A stretch of DNA of 64,000 nt, from contig JASXTE010000008.1 of NCBI GenBank assembly GCA_030280995.1, positions 4,979,001 through 5,043,000 on the forward strand. Direction: 5' to 3'. The notes beneath the pieces were generated by a model. That model was not told the DNA's origin and made no database searches. It was given only the letters and a program-made list of their open reading frames with translations. Shown piece after piece: positions 23,972-35,500 of the stretch. Source of the DNA: Hemileia vastatrix. Taxonomy: Eukaryota; Basidiomycota; Pucciniomycetes; Pucciniales; Zaghouaniaceae. The position numbers and the translations under genes are program-made. How positions within the stretch are numbered: the stretch's first letter is position 1; every line of letters begins with the position of its first letter.

Positions 23972-25870
23972 CTACGATTTTTTCTTTTTATACTTTTTTA
24001 ATAGAGTAGGAAGATTAGATATCTCCTTACCAGGTATCCAAGAATCATAATCAGATGATTTATTCTTGAATCTCAATAAGTATTGTGTACCTTTTTCAGC
24101 AGTGACTATTCTGTCATTCAAAATCTTTTCAATTTCTGCTGTTTCAGTTATTTCATTTGGGGTTTTCTTTGGTCTTCCCCTCCTTTTTGGAAATAAATCA
24201 CTATTGGATGTGTAAGGTTTCAGAAGAGATATTGGAAGAACAGGATGTTTTCTGTCATATAGAGAATACAAAATAACTTCAACTGCATTATCTCCAATCA
24301 TTCTTCTGACAACAAATGGACCAACAAATAGGTCTTTCAATTTGTTATTACCTTGTGAATGGAAGTGGACTGTAGAAATCAGTATTTCATCACCCTTTTT
24401 AAATGTGTATTCTTTATGGGATTTGTCCCATCTCTTCTTCTCATATTCAAATGATCTTTCAATACATTTTTGAGCATGACTTCTGCAAAGTTGTTGCATT
24501 TGAAGAAAAGATTTTACACCAGGATGTAAATCCAATTTAGGTATTTTATTATTGAGAATTTGGGAAGGAGTATTTGGAACATATCCAAGCCAGAGCTCAA
24601 AAGTATTTCTTTGAGTAACAGAATGAACAGTGCTATTATAAGCAAATTCCAACCCAGGAATTAAGGTAACTCAATCATGAGTGAATCTGTTATTGTCTTT
24701 ATACTCAAGGCCAAAGGCAAAATACCTTCTTATCATGTCCTCTAAAGTCTGAATCACTCTTTCAGCTAATCCATCAGTTTGAGGATGATGGGCAGTAGAA
24801 AGTTTCACATCACATCCACAAACATCCATCAGAGACATTCAAAATTCAGAAGAAAATTTAGAGTCTCTGTCAGAGATTATGGCTTTGGAAAATCCAGCAG
24901 TATTAAACATATGATACCACCATAAGAAAGCTAATTCTTTAGTGGAAAAATCCTTGTCAGCAGGGATAAACTTACACATTTTAGTGAATCTTTCCACAAT
25001 AACCCAAAAAGAGTTATAACTGTCTTTTCCAGCAATAGGTAATCCTGTTACAAAATCCATGTTTATTATCTGCCATGGTGCATCAGGAGGTTCAATATTT
25101 TGCATTAATCCAGCTCTCTTACCAGTCAATCTTTTTGATTTTTGGAAATAATCACAAGATTCAACATATAATTTGGTGTCTTCTGACATATTAACCCACC
25201 AAGCAGTATTTTTGATTCTGATCATTGTTTTTTCAAGATCAAAATGTCCAGCTAATATGTCATCATGACAAATTTTCAAGATGATTTCTTTCATAGAAGG
25301 AGGAATAACAATAACATTACTCAACTTCCTTCTATAATATAGATATCCTTCATCTATTGAAAATTTAACTTTTTCCAAAGCCTTTTGATACTTTGGTGGA
25401 AGGGTTTTAATTAATGCTTGTATTGAAGCATTTTTTGGATCATTTAATATGGTGCATAACTTTTTCAAGTCAGTGTCCTTATCATATGAATCCAGAATAA
25501 GCTGTAATAGCTCTTCCTCCATATCAACCACATATATCCCATGAATATGAATAATTTTATCCTCTGGATCATAAGAAGGATTAGATTCATTATTTGGTAA
25601 AGGTATCCTTGGTAAAATATTCACATTTGAGTGAACAATACCAGCCCTATGAATAATTGTCATTCTCCCTCTATATTCTTGAACAGCCAACTGCCATCTG
25701 AACATATGTTTGTTAGGTGTTTTCAAGTTTAAAAGGGATTTAACTGCACTGCAGTCAGTGACAAGTTCAAATTTATGGTCATCTAGATAAAAATGTAGCT
25801 TCTCTAGAGCCCACACTACAGCCAAACATTCCAGTTGAGTAGTACCGTATTTCAATTCACTATTTCTCAA
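23972..25870 (-). pseudogene. Element C integrase, chromodomain and RNase H end
   Basis: Two open pieces. 24839-25870: RNase H end (CLAVVWALEKLHFYLDD), the HH-CC finger with ESCDYFQKS (second Cys replaced by Phe compared with SCDSCQ in D), MDFVTGLP and SDRDSKF. 23972-24652: integrase C-terminus, GRPKK hook and chromodomain (EIEKILNDR ... SWIPGKEI) with Lys-rich tail. The part between (24653-24838), with the catalytic Glu region, is broken by stops. Product would be a chromovirus Pol; inactive. Confidence 0.85.
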
Positions 25871-25921
25871 GGTTCTTGAAATATAACAAATTGCTACTTT
25901 TGATACTTAATAATTCATCAC

Positions 25922-27404
25922 TTATTTTTGATGGAGGGCCGCACCTAGACCAATAAAACTGGCATCAGTGTACAAAACAAATGGCTGATTAAAGTCAGGT
26001 AAAGAAAGAACTGGTTCTGACATCAAACAGTGTCTCATAGTGTCAATTGCTCTTTGTCTTTTGCTATTCCAGACAAAAGCAACATCCTTTCTAGTTAATT
26101 GGGTAAGGGGTAAAGCTATGACTTGGTAATTTTTAATATACTGTTTATAGTATCCACACATTCCAAGAAACTCTGGAGCTCTCTAACTGTAGTAGGAGCC
26201 TTCACCTGTTGTATGGCTGCCACTTTGTTTTGGTCAACACATATCTGTAACCCTGAAACAACATGACCAAGAACTTTTAAAGAATGGAAACCAAATTTAC
26301 ATTTCTTCAAATCAAGTGTCATATTTATTTCATCCATATTCTGGAACACTTTAAACAGGTGGTTAAGGTGGTCTTCAAATGTTTTTGAGAATATAATGAT
26401 ATCATCAATATAAACCATCAGCCATCCTTCAATTATCTCTTGATGGAATGTGTTATCTATAACTTTTTGGAAAACTGAAGGGGCATTTTTAGGCCAAATG
26501 GCATCCTAACATACTTATACATACCCATATGAGTAGCAACCATCAGAAAATTCTGAGAATTCTTCTCAAAAGGTACCTGGTGATATCCCTTGTTACCATC
26601 CAAACAGCTGATATATTTAGCACCCTGTAAGGTAGCATGTATAGAGCTAATTCTAGGAAAGGGATATATATCATCAACAGTATAAGTATTTAGTGCTCTA
26701 TAATCACCACATAACCTGGCTTTATCTTTCTCATAAGAGATTAGAACAGGTGAGATAACACAATATTTAGGTGTTTCAACTACCTTTTCAATAATATTCA
26801 TTTTTAAAAGTGTAGAGATATTGTCTTCAATATCTTTTCTCTTTGTGGGAGAAGCAGGATAAGGCTTCTTCTTTAAACTAGGTGGTATATCAGTTAATGA
26901 ACATGACAATGAAAGTTTCATTTCCTCTTTAACTAATCCCAGTTCATGTGACCTATGAGAAAAGGCCATAGGAAAAGGTTTTATCAAGTTAATGATGGAA
27001 TCTTTATCCTCACCAGAAAGTTGTTTGCCAAAAGAAGCATTGTCAATTTCAGACATAAGGGCATGCATTTCTTTTGTAGATCTTCCTTTATATTGAACCA
27101 CAGAATTACATGTGTTCAATTCTGGTTTTAAAAATTTTTTAGGGGAGGAAATCTTAAATTTTCTCTTCCCATTCATCCCCATTGCAAAACATTGGTTTGA
27201 AGGATCGAATTTTATGCCATACTTGGTTAAAATATCATTCCCTATAATAAACCAACTGCTTAAGTTATCATTTTTCATGACAACAAAATCACAAATAGCT
27301 CTTACAAAACCATGGTTATATTTAAAAAACACTGTGGCCTTGTATTTACCAATGGGGGAAAAAACAGAGCCATAACCTCTCCAATTTTCAGAAATGATAG
27401 GCAT
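25922..27404 (-). pseudogene. Element C reverse transcriptase
   Basis: Broken pieces 26457-27404 (RT start, KKKPYPASP, SCLDGNKGYHQVP, YVRMPFG), 26116-26418 (VYIDDIIIFS, with the active-site YIDD, and LGHVVSGLQICVDQ) and 25922-26161 (MCGYYKQYIKNYQ, YTDASFIGLG). The frames change near 26440 and 26160. Closely related to, but clearly diverged from, A/D/E. Confidence 0.85.
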
Positions 27405-27748
27405 AATTTTGATTTATAGTCTTGATCCACTGAAGCAAGTGCTCTTTCAGATACTACACTTCCTCCAGCTCCAGAATCCAGAACAACTTCAATGCTGGTT
27501 CCATTTATCAAGACTGGTGTATTGAGAGGGGCAATAACAATTGAGATATCCTCAATGTTCTTTATGATCTCAGCATCCTCAACTGTAGATAAAGCATTAT
27601 TATCAATATTAATAATATTTAAATAATGAATATCCTCTTCCAGAATCAAGATTGCTTGTTGAGATTCATATGAAATATTTCTGGCATAATCACTTGAAGT
27701 ATCATCCAGTGCTATTGTGTCATCAGCATGCTCCTCTGTTTGTTCCAC
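27302..27748 (-). pseudogene. Element C protease
   Basis: Contains VVLDSGAGGSVVSERALASV, the aspartic protease motif, preceded by an acidic linker. Frame changes separate it from Gag (near 27730) and RT (near 27390). Confidence 0.8.
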
Positions 27749-29876
27749 AAGATTTATCTTCTTTTACACAAACATGGCCCTTCTGCCAAGGCTTTTTGCA
27801 CTTAAAGCAAGTGCTTGTTGCATACTTTTTAGGCACAACAGGGGCAGAAGGTTTACCAACCTTTTCCAGAGGTTTCTGTTGGTAATTGGAGGGTTTCTCC
27901 CAAGTGGTTCTAGAAATGAATCTTCTGGCATCATACTTGTTGTTTAGAAGAATCTTATTACAAGTATTGATGAAAGAAGAAGGTTCTCTGGTGAACTCAG
28001 TCCTAGCCACAATCAAGTCTCTCAAAGACATTGGAAGTTTATAGACAATCCTGTCCTTCCATAACTCAAACCCCATTTTTGGGTCCATAGCTCTCAAGAT
28101 TTTTACAAGTTTCATTAAGAACTCAATAAGTTTATCAGTAGAAGAACTATATCTAGTTTCCTCATACTGCCTTTGTTGAGCCATCCTAAACTTGGAGCCC
28201 CCAAATTGTGCTTTAATTAATTTTTTCCAATCTTCCCATGAGTAATCATTCCCATCCAGGAGGATAGATTCATACCTAATTAGGGCTACATTGGTAAATA
28301 AAGAAATTGACTTAGACACAATTTCCTCATCTGGAAGTTTGTAAGAGTTTTTCAAGTTATCAATTCTGCAAATGAATTGCTGCCAATCAGAAGAAGAATC
28401 ACTATCAAATGTTGGATACTGGTCAATTTTTGGCCAATTCTTTTGATTTGAAGTAGTCTCATTAGTACTAGCTTGTTTTTGAGTAAGAAGTAGCTTTAAC
28501 TTCTCCAATTGTGCAGTAATCACATTGTTTAATCCTTCTGTTGAAGATCCTGGTGCATCATCAATTTTTGATGAAAACTCAGTGGTATCAACAGGAATTT
28601 CTGGAACTAATTTGTCTTTAGATGAACTAGCCACAGGTTATCTTGGAGCATCCTGTACCATATGTTCTTTTAAAGAAATTTCAGAATATTTTTGATCATT
28701 AAAAAATGAGTTCAATTTCTCTTCAATGGTTGTTAGTCTGGTTTTCACTCTTGGAAGACTAGATAAACTCTCATTGATTGTTGCAAAAGATAACTTATTT
28801 TTATTTTGAAAAGATGAATAATATTCATTCAATCTTTTCAGATTCATTTTATCTATCTCCAGCTCCTGGAAACAGATAGACACAGTATCTTGTAATTTAG
28901 TTAAATAATTTTTAATATTTTGCCACAAAGCAACCATCTTTTCATGATTTGCTTTATAATTAAACAAATCATCAGAAACTCTCTGCAATTCACTCCTTAA
29001 TGATTGACAACCCTGTTCAGTTAACAAACTACTAAACTTTTGAGTCAATTGCATATTGTTCATTATATGATTTTGCTTAGCAATAATATCTCTCAAATAC
29101 TCATCATTAATTTTTGCTACATCTGGAGTGTTTCTCAATAAGGAAACAGAGTAACTTTCTAGATTCTCATAAAACTCAGGATAAATTGTTTCATCAATAA
29201 CAGCCATATCAGGATTTATCATTGAAGTAGCAATTAAAACTAAAGGATTAGATACATGAGTAATTTTTCTACTACTCCCAGCCTCTACTGGTCTCAAGGT
29301 TTCATCTCCTCTTCCAGAATTACCTGAAAAAACTGAATCAGCTACAAGAAATTTTACTTGAGATTCAATAGAGGAGCTTACCAAGGTTTTCTGGGCAAGA
29401 TCATATTGTTTTTTTCTTTTTCTGCCTTCTTGATAAGGGTGAGGAGGTGTGGGGTTGAATTGGCTGGGTCTTGATGGACCTGCCTGAGGCATTTAAAATT
29501 GTTGATTTTGAGACAGTTAATACCACTGAGTGTTCAGCCAATCCCACTTCCACTTGGATACTTCCACCTTCTCTGGCTGCTGGGGAGCAAATTGTTGAAG
29601 ATCCCTGGGGGGAGGAGGTCTCCTCTTCTCTTGAAGAAAAGCATCTATTCTTCTTACCTTTTCTTCCAGAGCATCTACTCTTGATCTCAATTTCAAGTTT
29701 TCTGTCCTCAATTCTTTTATGTGGTTTGAAAGGTTCTTTACTTGTTGAGGAAGTGGCATCTTTTCTATCTTGAAGCCTTTTGGAAGTCCTTCTGGGGGGT
29801 TGACTGAAGGTTTCTGTTCCTGAGTTGTCTCCACCAGAATTTCTACTTCCTCCATTTCCACATCTGATTGGTTCAA
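27723..29876 (-). pseudogene. Element C Gag
   Basis: Pieces 29517-29876 and 28638-29492 are in the same frame, separated by stops near 29510; 27723-28634 follows. The N-terminal piece (LPKGFKIEKMPLPQQ, HIKELRTENLK, WKWDWL) is the counterpart of ORF1 in A/D, and in C it is in the same frame as the downstream Gag (no separating frameshift). Next come a coiled coil, the capsid domain (NWPKIDQYPTFDSDSSSDWQ) and the zinc knuckle CFKCKKPWQKGHVC, spacing C-x2-C-x7-H-x-C as in many plant and fungal Ty3 elements. An upstream exon-like ATG at 29993 has a TAA after 12 codons. Intron-like GTGAGT/CAG and GTAAGC/CAG signals are at the places equivalent to introns 1 and 2 of A/D. Confidence 0.8.
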
Positions 29877-29993
29877 TTATTGATTAATTTGAGATAATTT
29901 TTTATTTAAAGGAGAACTCACAGAAGTAGCCACATCATAATCAATCAGATCCAATTACTCTTCATGTGCAGCAGAAACACCTTGATCAGTCAT

Positions 29994-30849
29994 TTTTTAA
30001 ATTTTATAAACTGAAATGAGGGAGGGAAACAATAAGATGAATTAGTTTTTATTTTTAATTTTTATTTTAAAGAAAAATAATAACAAAAAGAATAAAAAAT
30101 TCTTCAGGATAAAAATCAACTAAAACAATAATCAATTTATTTATTAATTCAAAACAATTTAATAACCAGGATTATAAAATAATCAACTGAAGAAATAAAT
30201 TTAAATTTTTATTAACAAATTTATGATAATTATTATCAGGATTTTAAATCAACTGAAAAAAAATAATTAATTACCAGGATTTAATGTCAACTGAAATAAT
30301 TAAATATAAATTTTTTTTATTAAAAAATATTATTGTCAGGAAAATGTCTCAACTGGAACAAATAAAATTTAATTTATCAGGACAAAAGTCAACTGAAAAT
30401 TATAATTAATTTTTTTTAAATATAATTTTATTACCTCTAGTACTAAGAACATAATTTCTCTATCTTTGTCAACTAGGAAAATTAAAATAAATAATAAAAA
30501 AAAAGAATTTTAATTTACTAGACACCTCCCCCTGTAAAATGAGCAAATTAATGCCACTTACAGAGTGCTGAGTAAAAGGAAATATGTAGAGAATGATAAG
30601 TGCAAAGTGACCCACAAATAGTAATTACAATAATTACCACGAAAATATATGACTTTAGTCAATATATGAACTTAAGTTTTGGAGCGCAGTTCGATTCCCG
30701 TTTGCAGCAAAAAAAATAAGTCACATGATATATGACGTTCGTTGTTTTCGTCGTCCACTCATCCTTATAGGTACCTCAATGGCAATGGTCCCCATCGTCA
30801 CCGGCCTCAAATAACAATGTGCCCTCAACGATTTGGAAAGGCCTCCAAC
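29994..30849 (-). other. Element C leader and primer-binding region
   Basis: AT-rich leader; repeated CAACTGAAA-type words occur at 30120-30400. Near the LTR, minus strand reads TTGGAGGCCTTTCCAAATCG (30830-30849), equivalent to the region in D and E. A plus-strand GTTCGATTC word, matching the tRNA B-box/T-arm consensus, lies at 30689-30697. No gene. Confidence 0.7.
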
Positions 30850-31342
30850 TTTCAGTGGTTCTCTTGTTCTAGAAGGTAGAATTGGAGGTACTACAAGGAT
30901 TTGAAGGGTTTCAACAGACTCCTAAAGGTATGGTACGTATTTCTCCCAAGTTATAATGATTTTTACTCAAATGATAATAGGTGATACAGAATATTATTAT
31001 TATTTATAGGTTTAGAATTACGTGAATGTAACTACTAAAATAATAAAGAATAGTAATATGAGTTGTAAATAACAATGTGTAAGATATATAAGTAAGTAAG
31101 GAATGAGTTGAAAAGTACAAAAAGTGAGGGCCTTATATAGGAAAAAATATGGGAAATAAAGACATGGAGATAGCACCACCTAATATAAGGGTGTGAAAAG
31201 AAAACTTAATGAAAAATAATGCATATGAAATAAATTAAAAATAAATTAACTGAAACGTCAACAAGGGTATCATTTCTATTAGCAATAAAATATCAGTTCC
31301 CTTGGACTGTCACCATTAATACAACATATTTGATTTAAATAT
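30850..31342 (-). repeat. 5' LTR of element C, segment 1
   Basis: Matches 23134-23640 of the 3' LTR. Interrupted at 31342 by element D. It includes the first copy of the D target site AATAT (31338-31342). Continues at 40508. Confidence 0.9.
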
Positions 31343-32469
31343 TGTCGGCTGGTCGTCTAGAAGAAGGAGAAGGATAGAAGAAAGAAAGAGAGGAGGAGAA
31401 GGAGGAAAGGAGTATGGGTAATAAAACAAATAAAATTTAATAAAATTATTTAATTTATTGAGAGAAAGGCGACGACGAGTGAGCTGAGAAGAGATAACAA
31501 TTTGGTTTTATAAATATTAATATTATTTAAGTAAGAATTCTGCGCGGCAACCAATATAATTACTATCAGACTTAAAGCAACCTTTAAATTGTTATATAAA
31601 ATTTTAATTAGAATTTTATTACTAATAAAAAGAATATAAACGTAATATAAAAATTGTATTTAAATTGTTGAGTGTATAATAAGTGATGAGGCTACAGGGG
31701 ATTATCCAAGGCCCTTTTATAGGCAATGGGTCCTCTGAAACGCTACTCTCTTTGTAAATACAATGATTAGACTGGAATAAAACAAATATATCAAAAGAGT
31801 AAATGAAACATAACAATATAGAGAAAAACATGAAACAAATAATTAAAAGCCCAATTAAGAATCCAATTTCCCCGCCATTAATCCCCAAATCAGTAAGTGA
31901 CAATAGTAAATAACTAAACAAGAGTGGAAACATAGGAACTATGAGAAATATAATTCCCAACAGATGGTACATCCTGATTAGAGGACATTTTAAGTGAAAC
32001 AAAAAATAATTTGACGCAACAAAACAAGCAATTAATCTCAATTTAGTTCAAATTAATTTATTTGTTTTTTCTAACACAATTAAGGGTCAAAAGAAGCGTC
32101 CTTAATAATTGTTTAGTATCATATGAGAGGTATTAGTTAATATATAAATTTAAGTAATTAATTTAAATATATTATAAATCAAATTTACACTTGTAATTAT
32201 AATTAATTAAATATAAATTTATAATTATTAAATATTTAAAAATGCGCCATTATTTGTAGAATATATTATATTATGCTCAATTTAATTGTATATAAAAATA
32301 TATATAACCAATAAATTTAATGTAACATTTGTATATAATAAAATTCTTATATAATTTCATTATGTAATAAAATATTAAGTTATATTCATTAAATACAAGT
32401 CTTACCCACTCTTTAAGGTTTTATAATTTATATATCATTTACTGGACTCCTGGAATAGCCTGGCTGACA
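31343..32469 (-). repeat. 3' LTR of element D
   Basis: 1127 bp, TGTCGGCTGG ... GGCTGACA on the plus strand. TATA box on minus at 31713-31721. A hydrophobic 139-codon frame (31622-32041) is present in both LTRs but has no recognisable function. PPT at 32470-32482. Confidence 0.93.
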
Positions 32470-32502
32470 CTCCCTCACTCTAAAAAAACAATAAAAAAAA
32501 TG

Positions 32503-35500
32503 CTAAGATTTTTTCTTTTTGTATTTTTTCAACAGAGCAGGCAGATTTGAAATTTCTTTGCCAGGTATCCATGCATCATGTTCAGATGATTTGTTCTTAT
32601 ATCTCAATAAATATTCAGTACCTCTTTCAGAAGTGATAATTCTATCATTGAGAATTTTATCAATTTCTGCTGTTTCTGTGACTTCCTGAGGGTTTTTCTT
32701 AGGTCTTCCTCTTCTTTTTGGAAATAAGTCACTGTTGGAAGTATAAGGTTTAAGCAAAGAAATGGGAAAGACAGGATGTTTCCTATCATATGGAGAATAC
32801 AATACAACTTCTACTGCATTATCACCAACCATTCTTTTAACAACAAATGGTCCTACAAAAGGATCTTTTAATTTGTGGTTACCTTGTAAATTGAAATGGA
32901 CAGTAGAGATCAACACTTCATCACCCTTGTTAAATGTGTATTCTTTATGGGATTTATCCCATCTTTTTTTTTCATATTCAAATGCTTTATCAATACAACT
33001 CTGAGCATGTTTTCTGCATAGCTGTTGCATTTGCATAAAAGATTTTACACCAGGGTGTAGTTCCAACTTAGGTAATTTATTATTGAGAATTTGAGCAGGA
33101 GTGTTTGGGACATAACCTAACCAAAGCTCAAAAGGCTTTTTCTCAGTGACAGAATGAACAGTGCTATTATATGCAAATTCAAGACCAGGCAAAAGAGTGA
33201 CCCAATCATGAGTAAATCTGTCATTATCTTTATATTCTAAACCAAAGACACAATACCTTCTAATCATATCTTCCAGAGTTTGAATCATTCTTTCAGCTAG
33301 ACCATCAGTCTGAGGATGGTGAGCTGTAGACAATTTTAACTCACAGCCACAAATATCCATCAAAGAGGTCCAAAACTCAGAAGTGAATTTTGGATCCCTA
33401 TCAGAGATAATGGCTTTTGGAAAACCAATAATATTAAACATGTAAGACCACCATAAGAAAGCTAATTCCTTGGTGGATACATCTTTGTGGGTTGGAATAA
33501 ATTTGCACATTTTTGTGAATCTATCAACTATTACCCAACAAGAGTTAAAGCTGTCTTTACCTGCAACAGGAAGACCAGTGACAAAATCCATATTAATGAT
33601 TTGCCAGGGAGCACTAGGTGCTTCAATATGTTGTAATAACCCTGCTCTCTTACCTGTTAATCTTTTAGATTTTTGGCAGGAATCACAAGATTCAACATAT
33701 AATTTTGTGTCTTCAGACATATTAGCCCACCATGCAGTGTTTTTGATTCTAATCAATGTTTTTTCAAGATCAAAATGACCAGCTAATATGTCATCATGAC
33801 AAAGTTTGAGGATAGTTTCTTTCATTGAAGGAGGAATAACAATTACATTGGTAAGCTTCCTTCTATAATAAATATAACCATCTTCAATAGAAAACTTTCC
33901 TTTATTTAAAGCATTTTGGTATTTTGCAGGAAGAGTTTTTATTAATGCTTGAATTGAAGCATTCTTAGGATCATTCAAAATAGTAACTAATTTATTTAAG
34001 TCAGAATCTTTATCATATGAATCCAGTATTAACTGTAATAACTCTTCTTCCATATCAACTATAAATATACCATGTATATGAACAGTGTCATCCTCAGGTA
34101 CATAAGCAGGATTGGAGTCATTATTTGGCAGAGGCAATCTGGAGAGCATATCAACATTAGAGTGAACATTTCCATCTCTGTGGATAATAGTCATCCTTCC
34201 TCTGTATTCCTGAACAGCAAGTTGCCACCTGAACATATGTCTGTTAGGTGTTTTGAGGTTTAAGAGAGATTTCACAGCACTACAGTCAGTTACCAACTCA
34301 AATTTTTGGTCATCCAAGTAGTAATGAAGTTTCTCAAGAGCCCAAACAACTGCTAAGCACTCCAATTGAGTAGCACCATATTTCAATTCACTATTTCTTA
34401 AGGTTCTTGAAATATAACAAATTACAACCTCTGAGGATTTATCATTAATAATTTGCTTTTGGTGAAGGGCAGCACCCAGACCAATAAAGCTAGCATCTGT
34501 ATAAAGTACAAATGGCTTGTTAAAATCTGGGAGAGCCAATATAGGGGCTGTCATTAAGCAATTTTTCAATGTATTAAAAGCTTTCTGACAGTCATCATTC
34601 CAGCGAAAAGCAACATCTTTTCTGGTTAGTTTTGTAAGAGGCAAGGCTATGACCTGATAATTTTTAATATATTGTCTATAATAGCCACACATACCTAAAA
34701 AACTTTGAATTTCTCTTACAGAAGTTGGTGCTTTCACATTTTGAATGGCAGCAACTTTATTATGGTCTACACAAATTTGTAAGCCTGACACAACATGGCC
34801 AAGGACTTTCAAAGATTGAAAACCAAATTTACACTTTTTTAAAGATAAGGTCATATTGATTTCATCCATTTTTTGGAAAACTCTATTTAAGTGAATCATA
34901 TGTTCATCAAAAGTTTTAGAAAAAACAATAATATCATCAATATAAACCATGAGCCAACCTTCAATAATTTCTTGATGGAAAGTGTTATCCATGACTTTTT
35001 GGAAAACTGAAGGAGCATTTTTAGGGCCAAATGGCATCCTAACATACTTATATATTCCCATATGAGTAGCAATAAGCAAAAAATTTTGAGAATTTTTCTC
35101 AACTGGAACTTGATGATACCCTTTATTACCATCCAGACAACTAATAAATTTTGCACCTTGCAAGGTAGCATGTATTGAATTAATTCTGGGTAAAGGATAA
35201 ATATCATCAACAGTATAAGTATTTAAAGCTCTGTAATCTCCACATAATCTAGCTTTATCTTTTTCATAAGAAATTAAGACTGGGGAGATGACACAATATT
35301 TGGGGGTGACATCCACTTTTTCAATGATATTCATTTTCAATAATGTTTCAATATTATCTTCAATATCTTTTCTTTTTGATGGAGAAGCAGGATATGGTTT
35401 TTTCTTATGGGAAGGAGGAATATCACTCAAATTACAGGATAAGGTAATTTTCATTTCTTCCTGAACAATTCCCAAGACATGAGAACCATGAGCAAAAGCC

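Noticed and set aside
30670..30720. tRNA gene in the C leader
   Set aside because: Only a T-loop-like word; no acceptor, D-arm or anticodon arm and the T-stem does not pair.
31622..32041. Hydrophobic 139-residue frame in the D LTRs (also 39660-40079; relatives at 7273-7485, 41218-41412, 49359-49553)
   Set aside because: Frame not kept between LTR subtypes; T-rich DNA readily encodes hydrophobic residues.
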